A DNA stretch of 33,062 nt, taken from contig CADBYC010000041.1 in assembly GCA_902798755.1 (NCBI GenBank), forward strand, positions 1-33,062, written 5' to 3'. This stretch comes from an uncultured Ruminococcus sp. Lineage in GTDB: Bacteria; Bacillota; Clostridia; Oscillospirales; Acutalibacteraceae. The stretch's first letter is position 1. Each line of letters starts with the position of its first letter. The notes under the pieces are model-generated. The model did not search any database, had not been told where the DNA came from, and saw nothing but the letters and a program-made list of their open reading frames with translations. Made by a program: the position numbers and the translations under genes. Shown piece by piece: positions 26,179-33,062 of the stretch.

Positions 26179-26216
26179 ATAACAGCTCCCGATACCGAAA
26201 TATCGAGAGCTGTTAT
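26179..26216 (-). terminator. Terminator beside the right tRNA-Arg fragment
   Basis: A perfect 10-bp stem ATAACAGCTC/GAGCTGTTAT directly next to the core, with a TTTT exit on the minus strand. It plays the same role as the hairpin at 15715-15750. Confidence 0.6.
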
Positions 26217-26262
26217 GGCGCGCTGGAAGGGACTCGAACCCCCGACCTTTTGGTTCGTAGCG
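26216..26262 (-). repeat. Right attachment core: 3' part of tRNA-Arg(ACG)
   Basis: 47 bp identical to 15754-15800: anticodon loop to CCA end of tRNA-Arg(ACG) on the minus strand. Its 5' half is missing here as well, so neither copy in the window is a complete tRNA. Confidence 0.85.
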
Positions 26263-26383
26263 CCGAGCGGCTGAGAAAAATTGTGTAAAATGTGTACGTT
26301 TGGTACTGTATAATCTACCCTTGTGCGGCGCTGTGACGAATAATATCCGTTCGCTGCTCTGCGGCGCTATCGTATATTTTTCT

Positions 26384-26410
26384 GTTGTGGTCAGAATTGT
26401 GGTCAAAAGC
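26384..26410 (+). repeat. Tandem arm-type repeats right of the right att core
   Basis: GTTGTGGTCAGAATTGTGG followed by TCAAAAGC: the same doublet as at 15922 and 26039, about 122 bp right of the core. Arm-like sites on both sides of this core suggest a junction between two tandem elements. Around them, 25955-26587 has no credible gene. Confidence 0.5.
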
Positions 26411-26587
26411 GTGGAGCGTATCACCTAAAATTGAAATCACGGCGTACAGATCATTGAACCTACGTTTATTGCCTTGCAGCGATTTTCGTCAATACCATGT
26501 GGTGAGATTATCAGAGGACTGATAGGTGAAACGTGTAAAGATTTTTCAAGAAATACCGCACTGGCTTTTGTCGGATAAATTATGGAC

Positions 26588-27904
26588 TCATTTATCCAAC
26601 AACCAGTTGATCACATTCAATGACTCTATCCCTTCGAATTCATTCTCCAGACCCGTATCGGTTGAGAGAATGATTTTTCTGTAATTGTCACGAATCTTTC
26701 GCAGCGGCGCCAGCTCGCGTTCTCTTACTGTTTCGCTTCGCATTGACTCGGTGACTTGGAAATATATCTTTTCGTTCGCGTTTACAGCGATAAAATCGAC
26801 CTCGCTGTTGCCCGCTTTACCGATCGCAACGTCATATCCGCGTCTGAGCAATTCAAGATAGACGACGTTCTCCAGAATATGACCGCTGTCACGGTCACGG
26901 TAGCCCAACAGATAGTTGCGTAATCCGATATCGACGAGATAATACTTTCCGAGTGTTCTCAGATATTCCTTGCCCTTGATGTCAAAACGCTTGACCTCAT
27001 AGAAGAAATACGCCTCCAACAGCGCGTCGACGTACGCCTGCACGGTGTGAGAGCTTGGTACGGTCTTTCGTCCGTCATCCAATAAGCCTTCATTGACCAG
27101 AACGTTTCCGATCGATGAAACCGAAGTATTGCTACCGATATTATCCGCCAGGAAGAGGATGATTTTTCTCAGCAGTACCGCATCGGTGATCTGCCTTTGT
27201 CCTCTGCGCTTTTCGCGTTCCAGGATATCCCTGACGACTACGGTAGAATAGATACCGTCCAGCAGCGTCAGCGCACGCTCCTGATCAAGGCCTACATCCG
27301 CGATCCCCGGCATACCGCCGAACCGCAGATACGAGGCGAACACTTCTTCAAGCTCATATGCCTCACCGGAGTTGTCATATGCGCGTCTGCGTGTACCGCC
27401 GAGCGCCGACTTCATCTCTCGCACCTCAAATCCATGAAAGCTGATAAACTCGGCAAATGACAACGGCAGCATCTTTATCTCGATACATCTGCCGGAAAGA
27501 TAGGTAGCGTATTCCGAGGATAATAAATATGCGTTGGAGCCTGTTATATAAATATCACAATCTATGTCCACGCGAAACGCGTTGACGGTGTTCTCCCACC
27601 CTCTCACACGCTGTATCTCGTCAAGGAAAAGATATATCCTTTTTCCGGGAACAATACGCTCCTGTACATATTGATATACGTTGTCCGCCGTCATATCCTT
27701 AAAGGCATATGACTCAAAGTTCATCTCTACGATCTGATCATTGGTTTTGCCGTCCGATTTCAGGTGCTCTGCCATCAGCTGCAGCAAACTGGATTTACCG
27801 CAGCGGCGGATACCGGTGATCACTTTGACCGGTTCTGTATCCTGAAAAGCAATCAGTTTATTCAAATAGCTATCACGCTTTTTAAGTATATGAGAACGAA
27901 TCAT
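26588..27904 (-). CDS. AAA-type ATPase with DUF4143
   Basis: 438 aa, with AAGGAGG seven bases before the ATG. Walker A is 'GIRRCGKS' (31-38) and Walker B 'YLFLDEIQ' (91-98); 'YITGSNAYLLSSE' is the usual sensor stretch of this family. The C-terminal DUF4143 half contains a PD-(D/E)XK-like pattern, 'EVDFIAVNANEKIYFQV'. This abundant bacterial family is of uncertain function, with links to toxin-antitoxin-like or defence roles in some members only. It is a single gene on the minus strand. It is not specific evidence for any one system. Confidence 0.88.
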   Translation of the reverse strand: MIRSHILKKRDSYLNKLIAFQDTEPVKVITGIRRCGKSSLLQLMAEHLKSDGKTNDQIVEMNFESYAFKDMTADNVYQYVQERIVPGKRIYLFLDEIQRVRGWENTVNAFRVDIDCDIYITGSNAYLLSSEYATYLSGRCIEIKMLPLSFAEFISFHGFEVREMKSALGGTRRRAYDNSGEAYELEEVFASYLRFGGMPGIADVGLDQERALTLLDGIYSTVVVRDILEREKRRGQRQITDAVLLRKIILFLADNIGSNTSVSSIGNVLVNEGLLDDGRKTVPSSHTVQAYVDALLEAYFFYEVKRFDIKGKEYLRTLGKYYLVDIGLRNYLLGYRDRDSGHILENVVYLELLRRGYDVAIGKAGNSEVDFIAVNANEKIYFQVTESMRSETVRERELAPLRKIRDNYRKIILSTDTGLENEFEGIESLNVINWLLDK

Positions 27905-28182
27905 TCGGAGACCTCCTTGTGCAGTCTATAATCAGCATTCCCTGTTTCACGCTCATTATAGCATAAATTTATCAAAATGTAAAGTTTTTGCTGTTGATTA
28001 CAAAAAATAATATGCATTTTTTGAAAACGAGTGAGCGCCGATAAACGGTCGATCAAGCCGTTTTAGCGGAATTATTGTACGACAGCGGCATAATTATAAC
28101 AAGGCTTTTCACTAAAATACGCGGCATATAAACAATCGTAGATGAAGGCAGCTTTTAGCTTATAGCACTGAAAAGAAGATGT

Positions 28183-28224
28183 AAGATTGCAAACCCGTAC
28201 ATCCACTTGCAGCCTTGCAATCTT
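28183..28224. repeat. 10-bp inverted repeat in a gene-poor gap
   Basis: AAGATTGCAA (28183-28192) pairs perfectly with TTGCAATCTT (28215-28224). The gap 27905-28350 has no credible gene. Confidence 0.5.
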
Positions 28225-28305
28225 GCAACCTTAGAAAGCGGAGCGATTCATATGACATAAAGGCTTTCACGTAGGGAAAATATTTCCATGCATTATCAAA
28301 GAATG

Positions 28306-28335
28306 ATCCCGCTGAAAAATTTGTCACAGCGGGAT
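28306..28335 (-). terminator. Terminator of the two-component operon
   Basis: Perfect 9-bp stem ATCCCGCTG/CAGCGGGAT (28306-28314 with 28327-28335) just past the kinase stop on the minus strand. The T-run is short, so it may be inefficient. Confidence 0.6.
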
Positions 28336-28350
28336 TTGTGATAGATAGCA

Positions 28351-29616
28351 TTAGTTGAAGGGAATCAATACCGTGACCACTGTACCGCCGCCGTCACGCG
28401 GAGAGATCGTTAATGTGCCATTACACATCATTTCGAGCCTTTGACGGATATTGTTCAGCGCGATGTGCGGCTCGTTGTCGTCGGCGGGGTTAAAGCCCGG
28501 TCCGTCGTTCTCGACGACGATCTCGCTGCCGCTGTTTGTCTTTCGGGTCTTGACATAGATATGGAGCGGATCTCCCTCCAGCTTCATGCCGTGCTTGACC
28601 GCGTTTTCCACAAGGGGCTGCAGCGTCAGCGGCGGCACACGAAAGAGCGTGTGCGGCGTATCAAATTCCGTGAACAGGTTGTCCTCATGCTGCGCTTTCT
28701 CCACCGCGAGATACGCCTGCGTATGCTTCAATTCATCGGTAAAGGGAACGGGATTCTCGCTTGCGATCGCGGAGAAGTTATTTCGCAGATAGTCGGTGAA
28801 GTCCAGCGTGACCTGCTGCGCTTTGTCCGTGTCCTGCTTGCATAGACAGTAGATCGTCATCATCGTATTGTAGATGAAATGCGGACGCATCTGCAGCACC
28901 ATGACGTTTGCGCGCTGATGGGCGATCTCCTGCTGCTGCCGCATATACTGATCCATGTTATCCGATAGGATCAGACTGAACATGATGATCGCAAAGAGCG
29001 CCATACCGAATACAACGAATAGTTCAACATTGATGAACATATGGATGATGATCGCGGCTGACATCGGAATCAGATAGACAAGCAAAGCGACCAAATGCTT
29101 ATAAGATAGTTTTTTTCTCCTTATGATGACTCCCACGATGTTCAGAAGCATAATCAAGACAAGCGGAACCAACGACAGCTTATACAGCGGACCGTAGAAA
29201 AAGCGGTTGTCCTCAGTAACATAGTAGAAAACGTCGGTAAACTGCGCAGCGATCAGAAATGCGAAGTACACGCAAAGCAGTGCTGTCATCGCATAGAAGA
29301 GCACGCTGCGTTTGACCTTTTCGTGCGAGCAATGCAAAAGAAAGATCGTCGGCATAAAAATCGGCACCGCCATGAACAGCGATTCAAAGAAATAAATGAC
29401 TCTTTCGGTCGCTGCCTTTGTGGGATCTTCGTAGAAGATCAAAGACAGCAAGCAAGAAACGCTGCATAGAAAAAGCAAAGAAAACAATACCATGAAATAC
29501 CGCTTATTCCACTTGTCGAGCGCCGGCATATAAGCCGAGAACGCGATCCCGATCGCCATCATCACCAGCAGCGCGCCCGCTAACAGGTAATCGACAGTAT
29601 ACATCCATTCCGTCAT
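28351..29616 (-). CDS. LytS/YesM-like sensor histidine kinase
   Basis: 421 aa from the ATG at 29616, chosen because it overlaps the regulator's stop by 4 nt (ATGA) and has GGCGAGGA upstream. Several membrane helices occupy about 8-215. The cytoplasmic part has the His_kinase motif 'LQMRPHFIYNTM' with phospho-acceptor His246, and the ATP-binding N-box 'LVENAVKHG' with Asn338. A 'DGPGF' G-box follows. It is a membrane-embedded sensor without a large extracellular domain. Its partner is the coupled XRE-receiver protein. The signal is unknown. Confidence 0.88.
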   Translation of the reverse strand: MTEWMYTVDYLLAGALLVMMAIGIAFSAYMPALDKWNKRYFMVLFSLLFLCSVSCLLSLIFYEDPTKAATERVIYFFESLFMAVPIFMPTIFLLHCSHEKVKRSVLFYAMTALLCVYFAFLIAAQFTDVFYYVTEDNRFFYGPLYKLSLVPLVLIMLLNIVGVIIRRKKLSYKHLVALLVYLIPMSAAIIIHMFINVELFVVFGMALFAIIMFSLILSDNMDQYMRQQQEIAHQRANVMVLQMRPHFIYNTMMTIYCLCKQDTDKAQQVTLDFTDYLRNNFSAIASENPVPFTDELKHTQAYLAVEKAQHEDNLFTEFDTPHTLFRVPPLTLQPLVENAVKHGMKLEGDPLHIYVKTRKTNSGSEIVVENDGPGFNPADDNEPHIALNNIRQRLEMMCNGTLTISPRDGGGTVVTVLIPFN

Positions 29617-30212
29617 GATTCCTCGCCTCCCGTCAGGAAGGGGTATCTCAGCTTTTTGAGCTGTTTTTTGACGCCGTCTGCCGTGAGAGGCTTGACCATG
29701 AAGCCGATCGCTCCCGTATCCCATGCGTCAAAGGAATAGTCCCGGTACGCGGTGAGGTACACCACATTGGTGCGCTGATTGATTTCGAGCAGCCTGCGGC
29801 ACACATCCAGCCCGCTGACGTCTATCATCTCAATATCGAGGAAGGCGAGCGCGATGCGGTTTGCCTTTGCATATTCGACAGCCTCCGACGGCTTTGTAAA
29901 ACCGATGACCGCAGCGTTCGGTATGACCTCCTCTATGATCGGCATACCGTCGTTGAGGAAGACCTTGTTGTCGTCCACCATAATGACGATAGGGATTTCG
30001 TCGCTCTGCGCCGCCGCGGAAATCAATATATTGACGTCCACGCCCAAGACGTCGGAAAGTCGTGTTATCATCGCGGCGTCGGGAAGACGGTGACCTGATT
30101 CCCACCGGGATACAGCGGTGCGTGTAACATACATCCGTTTAGCGATTTCATTCTGGGAGAGTCCTTTTTCTTCCCGCAGCTTTTTCATGGTATCCGCAAA
30201 AAGCATATTCAT
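29613..30212 (-). CDS. Response regulator with N-terminal XRE HTH and C-terminal receiver
   Basis: 199 aa, with AAGGAG nine bases before the ATG. Residues 5-62 are an XRE/Cro-type helix-turn-helix ('GLSQNEIAKRMYVTRTAVSRWESG'). Residues about 74-190 are a CheY-like receiver with acidic pocket D80/D81, phospho-acceptor Asp126 in 'ALAFLDIEM', Thr154 and Lys174. The order is reversed from ordinary regulators, which place the receiver first. It should bind DNA as a dimer; a perfect palindrome overlaps its own promoter, pointing to autoregulation. The kinase gene follows with a 4-nt overlap. Confidence 0.88.
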   Translation of the reverse strand: MNMLFADTMKKLREEKGLSQNEIAKRMYVTRTAVSRWESGHRLPDAAMITRLSDVLGVDVNILISAAAQSDEIPIVIMVDDNKVFLNDGMPIIEEVIPNAAVIGFTKPSEAVEYAKANRIALAFLDIEMIDVSGLDVCRRLLEINQRTNVVYLTAYRDYSFDAWDTGAIGFMVKPLTADGVKKQLKKLRYPFLTGGEES

Positions 30213-30240
30213 ATCATTTCGCTCCTTATATCCGGTTATC

Positions 30241-30271
30241 CAATTATCAGTTTAACTGATAATTGAATCAA
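30241..30271 (-). promoter_or_regulatory. Promoter and palindromic operator of the two-component operon
   Basis: CAATTATCAGT-TTA-ACTGATAATTG (30241-30265) is a perfect 11-bp palindrome. On the minus strand TTGATT (30271-30266), 17-bp spacer, GATAAT (30248-30243) overlap it, so a bound XRE protein would block the promoter. Confidence 0.7.
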
Positions 30272-30509
30272 ACACAAGAAGCATAATACAAGTTTTTTTG
30301 ATTTAGATGTTACCATTCTGGTACCCCCCCCTTGAAAACCGCATAGAAATATAAGAAAATTAAAGTAGGTATATATGAGTTCAATTTGCATTCATTATAG
30401 GTAACTGTTTGTTTTATTTGTTTGATTCTTTTCACGGAATCAATGCCTGATATTCGTGCAAATACAATATAGGTCAGCGGGCAGACCCAAATAAAGCAAT
30501 GTGATACAT

Positions 30510-30590
30510 TTAAGGCAACACCGCATGATCCACAGGCAAAAATGCGGATTGCAAATGGCGAACGCCGTGAGTTATGCGGCGTTGCCTTAA
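30510..30590. repeat. 81-bp palindromic dispersed-repeat-like element
   Basis: 17-bp ends (30510-30526 and 30574-30590) are inverted repeats with one mismatch, with AACGCCG-like and TGCGG motifs inside. It resembles a small non-autonomous repeat. The rest of 30272-30614 has no credible gene. Confidence 0.6.
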
Positions 30591-30614
30591 TCAAATTTAT
30601 AAGGAGGATTTTAT

Positions 30615-33062
30615 ATGATTTCTAAAATCAAAAAGCCGATCAGCATATTACTTTCCCTGCTGATGGTACTCAGCGTTTTTGTCGTGGTTCCAGTTACAGC
30701 GAGCGCGGCAGCCACCTACACCAAAGACAGTGCGGGCATAGACGACGGAATTACTCTCGTAAACCCCGGCGATACAATCTACACTTCCGACACATCAGGT
30801 AGTCTCTTATTCTACAGCGATATCACTTGCGACTATTCGAATGACGGCACAAACGTGGGCGTTATTCCCTGCGGCAACCTCTGGAGCGATGTAGATTCTT
30901 TCAGCATCAATGACAATTATATGTATATTTGTTCCAGCTTTGGTGAACCATCAACGTTTATACCCGATGACGGCAAGGTTTTAAAGGTGAGCTATCGTTC
31001 TGATATAGATCTCTGGATTATCGCGGCAGTAGACCCCAGCGCGATTCCGCAGACACCCGTCTTTTACACCAAGGACAGCGAGGACATAGCCGACGGCATT
31101 ATTCTCGATAGCGCAACAGACATGATTTGTACCGTGAACACTTCAAGAATACTCGTATTTGACTGTGATGTTCAGTGTGACTATAATAATGAAGGTACAT
31201 CTGTGTTCGATATCAGAAAAGGTGATACATGGTATGATACATCCTCTTTCTTAATCAACGATAATAATGATTTTCTATTTATCAACTCCGGTACTTCATC
31301 AAAGCTTACGTCCGGCAGCGGCACGCCTTTCAAGGTAAGCTATGATTCAAGCGAAAACAAATGGCACATTATCGATGGTTCCGAGCCTGTTCCCTTGCCT
31401 GACGATTTATTCGTCAAGGTCACCTCCGAGGATCAGGTCACAGAGGATAATATCGGCGCATGCACCTTTTCAGATGCGAAAGAGTGGGTCTACGACCACT
31501 GGGACGAAATCACAAACGGCGTTGACGACGGATACATTGATTTCGACTTCGTTTATGTCGATTCCAATGATGCCCGGTATACGAAAACTTTTGGATTCTA
31601 TCTGAACGATATATCTACAAAAGAAATGTTCAAATCCAACTGTAATAGATCTTATTTTACCCAGTTCGACAGTATAAAAGAATACTATTCCTTAGACATC
31701 CTCTACTTATGCAAAGTACGCGACCCCGAGCCCGCCACCTACACCGTCACATGGAAGAACTGGGACGGTGAAGAGCTCGAAACAGATACCAACGTCGCTA
31801 AGGACGCCCTCCCGAGCTATGACGGCGAAGCTCCCACCAGACCCGATGACGCGAACAACACCTACACCTTCGCGGCATGGGACGACGGCTCAACCACCTA
31901 CGTCCTCGGCGTGGATGATCTGCCGCCCGTAACAGGCGACGTCACCTACACCGCGGTCTTTACAGCTGACCCCAAGGCTACCGAGACACTACTGACAACT
32001 ATAACATATGATTTTATGAACGGGGCAGTATATTCCGTCAGTAATCGTGCTACTCTGGAAACCAGCGGAACGCTTGAAGAGGGTTTCATATGTCCTGGGA
32101 TGTCCGGATGGAATAACTCAAGTCCTAGCGCTATAGGCTCTGTTACCGTTAAGCCCGCAGATGGTTACACTATCACGAAGGTAGTTTTCTGGAGCTATGA
32201 ATTTCATGTCGGTGAATATGTATATCCGCTTACCGATACCACATCTCCCTATACCTGCTATGCGAAGTCTTCACAGACATCTCTTAATGAAGATATGTCA
32301 GGTACAAAGGGTTATAACATTGCTAAAATTGAAGTGTACGGCTATGCCGCTCCCACAACCTACACAGTAACATGGAAGAACGGCGATACCATCCTCGAGA
32401 CCGACGAGAATGTAGCTCAGGGTACAACCCCCGAGTACAACGGCGCTACTCCCGAGAAGGACGAGGACGACGACTTCACCTACACCTTCGCGGGATGGAC
32501 TGACGGCGAGAACACCTACGCTGCCGACGCTGAGCTGCCCGCAGTTACCGGCGACGTTACCTACACCGCTGTATTTGACGGTACCGCAAAGCATGAGGCA
32601 GGCTACTATGTTGTCGGCACTATGACCGAGTGGAAGATCGAGGACGACTATCTGCTTACAGCGAATACCGAGGCTGAGGGCGACGAGTTCATGCTGAACA
32701 ATGTTGCCTTTACCGATACCGACGCGATCAAGGTCGTCAAGTATGAAGCCGGTCAGGATTGGACATGGTATCCCGACGGCATGGACAACAACTATGAGAT
32801 CACTGCCGACGGCACCTATGATATTTACTTCCGTCCGAACTATGACGGCGGCGACGACTGGTACGAGGGCTGCATTTATGTTATGGTTCCGCCTCACGTC
32901 CACGACTTCATCTACTGCGATTACGGCGACACTATCGAGGCGATCTGCACGGCAAGCGGCTGCGATCTGACTGATGATAACGAGGTTACCCTGACGATTG
33001 TTGCTCCCACCCTGACTATCGTCGGTCAGACCGGCGACGGCATCAGCGAATATGCGACCCTG
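30615..33062 (+). CDS. Large secreted multi-repeat protein, 3' end beyond window
   Basis: An open frame of 816 codons with AAGGAGG before the ATG and no stop before the window ends. The signal peptide has K-rich 'MISKIKKPISILLSLLMVL', cut near residue 31 (TASA). Two related modules follow (about 34-150 and 151-255), each opening 'YTKDS..I.DGI'. A pair of internalin-B-like or 'Listeria-Bacteroides' beta repeats come later ('TYTVTWKNWDGEELETDTNV' near 375 and 'TYTVTWKNGDTILETDENV' near 581), each ending 'TGDVTYTAVF'. From about 665, 'GYYVVGTMTEW' and 'YEITADGTYDIYFRPNYDG' resemble SusE/SusF-like starch-binding modules, a weak likeness. It is probably a surface or secreted adhesin or glycan-binding protein; the missing C-terminus should decide anchoring. 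Confidence 0.8.
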   Translation, partial: MISKIKKPISILLSLLMVLSVFVVVPVTASAAATYTKDSAGIDDGITLVNPGDTIYTSDTSGSLLFYSDITCDYSNDGTNVGVIPCGNLWSDVDSFSINDNYMYICSSFGEPSTFIPDDGKVLKVSYRSDIDLWIIAAVDPSAIPQTPVFYTKDSEDIADGIILDSATDMICTVNTSRILVFDCDVQCDYNNEGTSVFDIRKGDTWYDTSSFLINDNNDFLFINSGTSSKLTSGSGTPFKVSYDSSENKWHIIDGSEPVPLPDDLFVKVTSEDQVTEDNIGACTFSDAKEWVYDHWDEITNGVDDGYIDFDFVYVDSNDARYTKTFGFYLNDISTKEMFKSNCNRSYFTQFDSIKEYYSLDILYLCKVRDPEPATYTVTWKNWDGEELETDTNVAKDALPSYDGEAPTRPDDANNTYTFAAWDDGSTTYVLGVDDLPPVTGDVTYTAVFTADPKATETLLTTITYDFMNGAVYSVSNRATLETSGTLEEGFICPGMSGWNNSSPSAIGSVTVKPADGYTITKVVFWSYEFHVGEYVYPLTDTTSPYTCYAKSSQTSLNEDMSGTKGYNIAKIEVYGYAAPTTYTVTWKNGDTILETDENVAQGTTPEYNGATPEKDEDDDFTYTFAGWTDGENTYAADAELPAVTGDVTYTAVFDGTAKHEAGYYVVGTMTEWKIEDDYLLTANTEAEGDEFMLNNVAFTDTDAIKVVKYEAGQDWTWYPDGMDNNYEITADGTYDIYFRPNYDGGDDWYEGCIYVMVPPHVHDFIYCDYGDTIEAICTASGCDLTDDNEVTLTIVAPTLTIVGQTGDGISEYATL

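Noticed and set aside
26056-26424. 122-aa leftward frame across the right att core
   Set aside because: It runs through arm repeats, a perfect hairpin and the tRNA fragment; it lacks protein-like composition.
30310-30594. 94-aa leftward frame
   Set aside because: Most of its N-terminal part is the palindromic repeat at 30510-30590, and it has no ribosome site.
32298-32903. 201-aa leftward frame
   Set aside because: Shadow of the secreted repeat protein that stays open to the window end.

Overview
The window looks like a chromosome segment of a gut Clostridium-class bacterium, probably Oscillospiraceae/Ruminococcus-like. The signs are Gram-positive lipoboxes, strong AGGAGG ribosome sites, sigma-A promoters, a dockerin-bearing secreted protein, and mobile modules (TnpX/TnpW, MobC/relaxase, Cys_rich_VLP, LexA-Xis-Int) typical of that group. 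Species cannot be fixed from this sequence alone.

Layout. 1-2.7 kb: a secreted leucine-rich-repeat protein with a dockerin, a Gly/Ser-rich lipoprotein, and an Rpn/PD-(D/E)XK nuclease-transposase. 2.8-4.4 kb: a solitary large serine recombinase. 4.7-15.6 kb: an integrative mobilizable element ending in a TnpX-type recombinase. Its rightward genes are a Cys-rich protein, a frameshifted ParM, a ParR-like protein, a likely oriT, MobC, a relaxase, ParB, TnpW and TnpX. Its leftward genes are a SLOG-family protein and a tightly coupled three-gene operon. The first two genes of that operon together carry the signature motifs of the eukaryotic RNA-dependent RNA polymerase (QDE-1/RDR) and phage YonO superfamily: one double-psi barrel in the 308-aa protein, and the DYDGD metal-binding loop in the 685-aa protein. 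This split polymerase and its unknown 281-aa partner are the most interesting content.

15.75-26.26 kb: a segment bounded by two perfect 47-bp copies of a tRNA-Arg(ACG) 3' end. Each copy has a terminator-like hairpin beside it, and integrase arm-site-like repeats lie at matching distances. Inside are a GH13 glucosidase/amylase plus nucleotidyltransferase operon, a divergent sugar ABC importer (binding lipoprotein and two permeases, no ATPase), a LexA-type self-cleaving repressor, an excisionase, a small winged-helix protein and an active-looking tyrosine integrase. The right-hand core has arm-like repeats on both sides, which suggests a tandem integration array continuing to the right.

26.5-33 kb: a DUF4143 ATPase, a two-component pair whose regulator has an N-terminal XRE helix-turn-helix fused to a receiver (with a perfect palindrome over its promoter), and the start of a large secreted repeat protein that runs off the window.

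Taken together this is an accretion zone with two large serine recombinases and one tyrosine recombinase. The sugar importer and GH13 enzyme would take up and cleave oligosaccharides. The LexA-Xis-Int module would control excision in response to DNA damage. The polymerase operon is cargo of unknown role.
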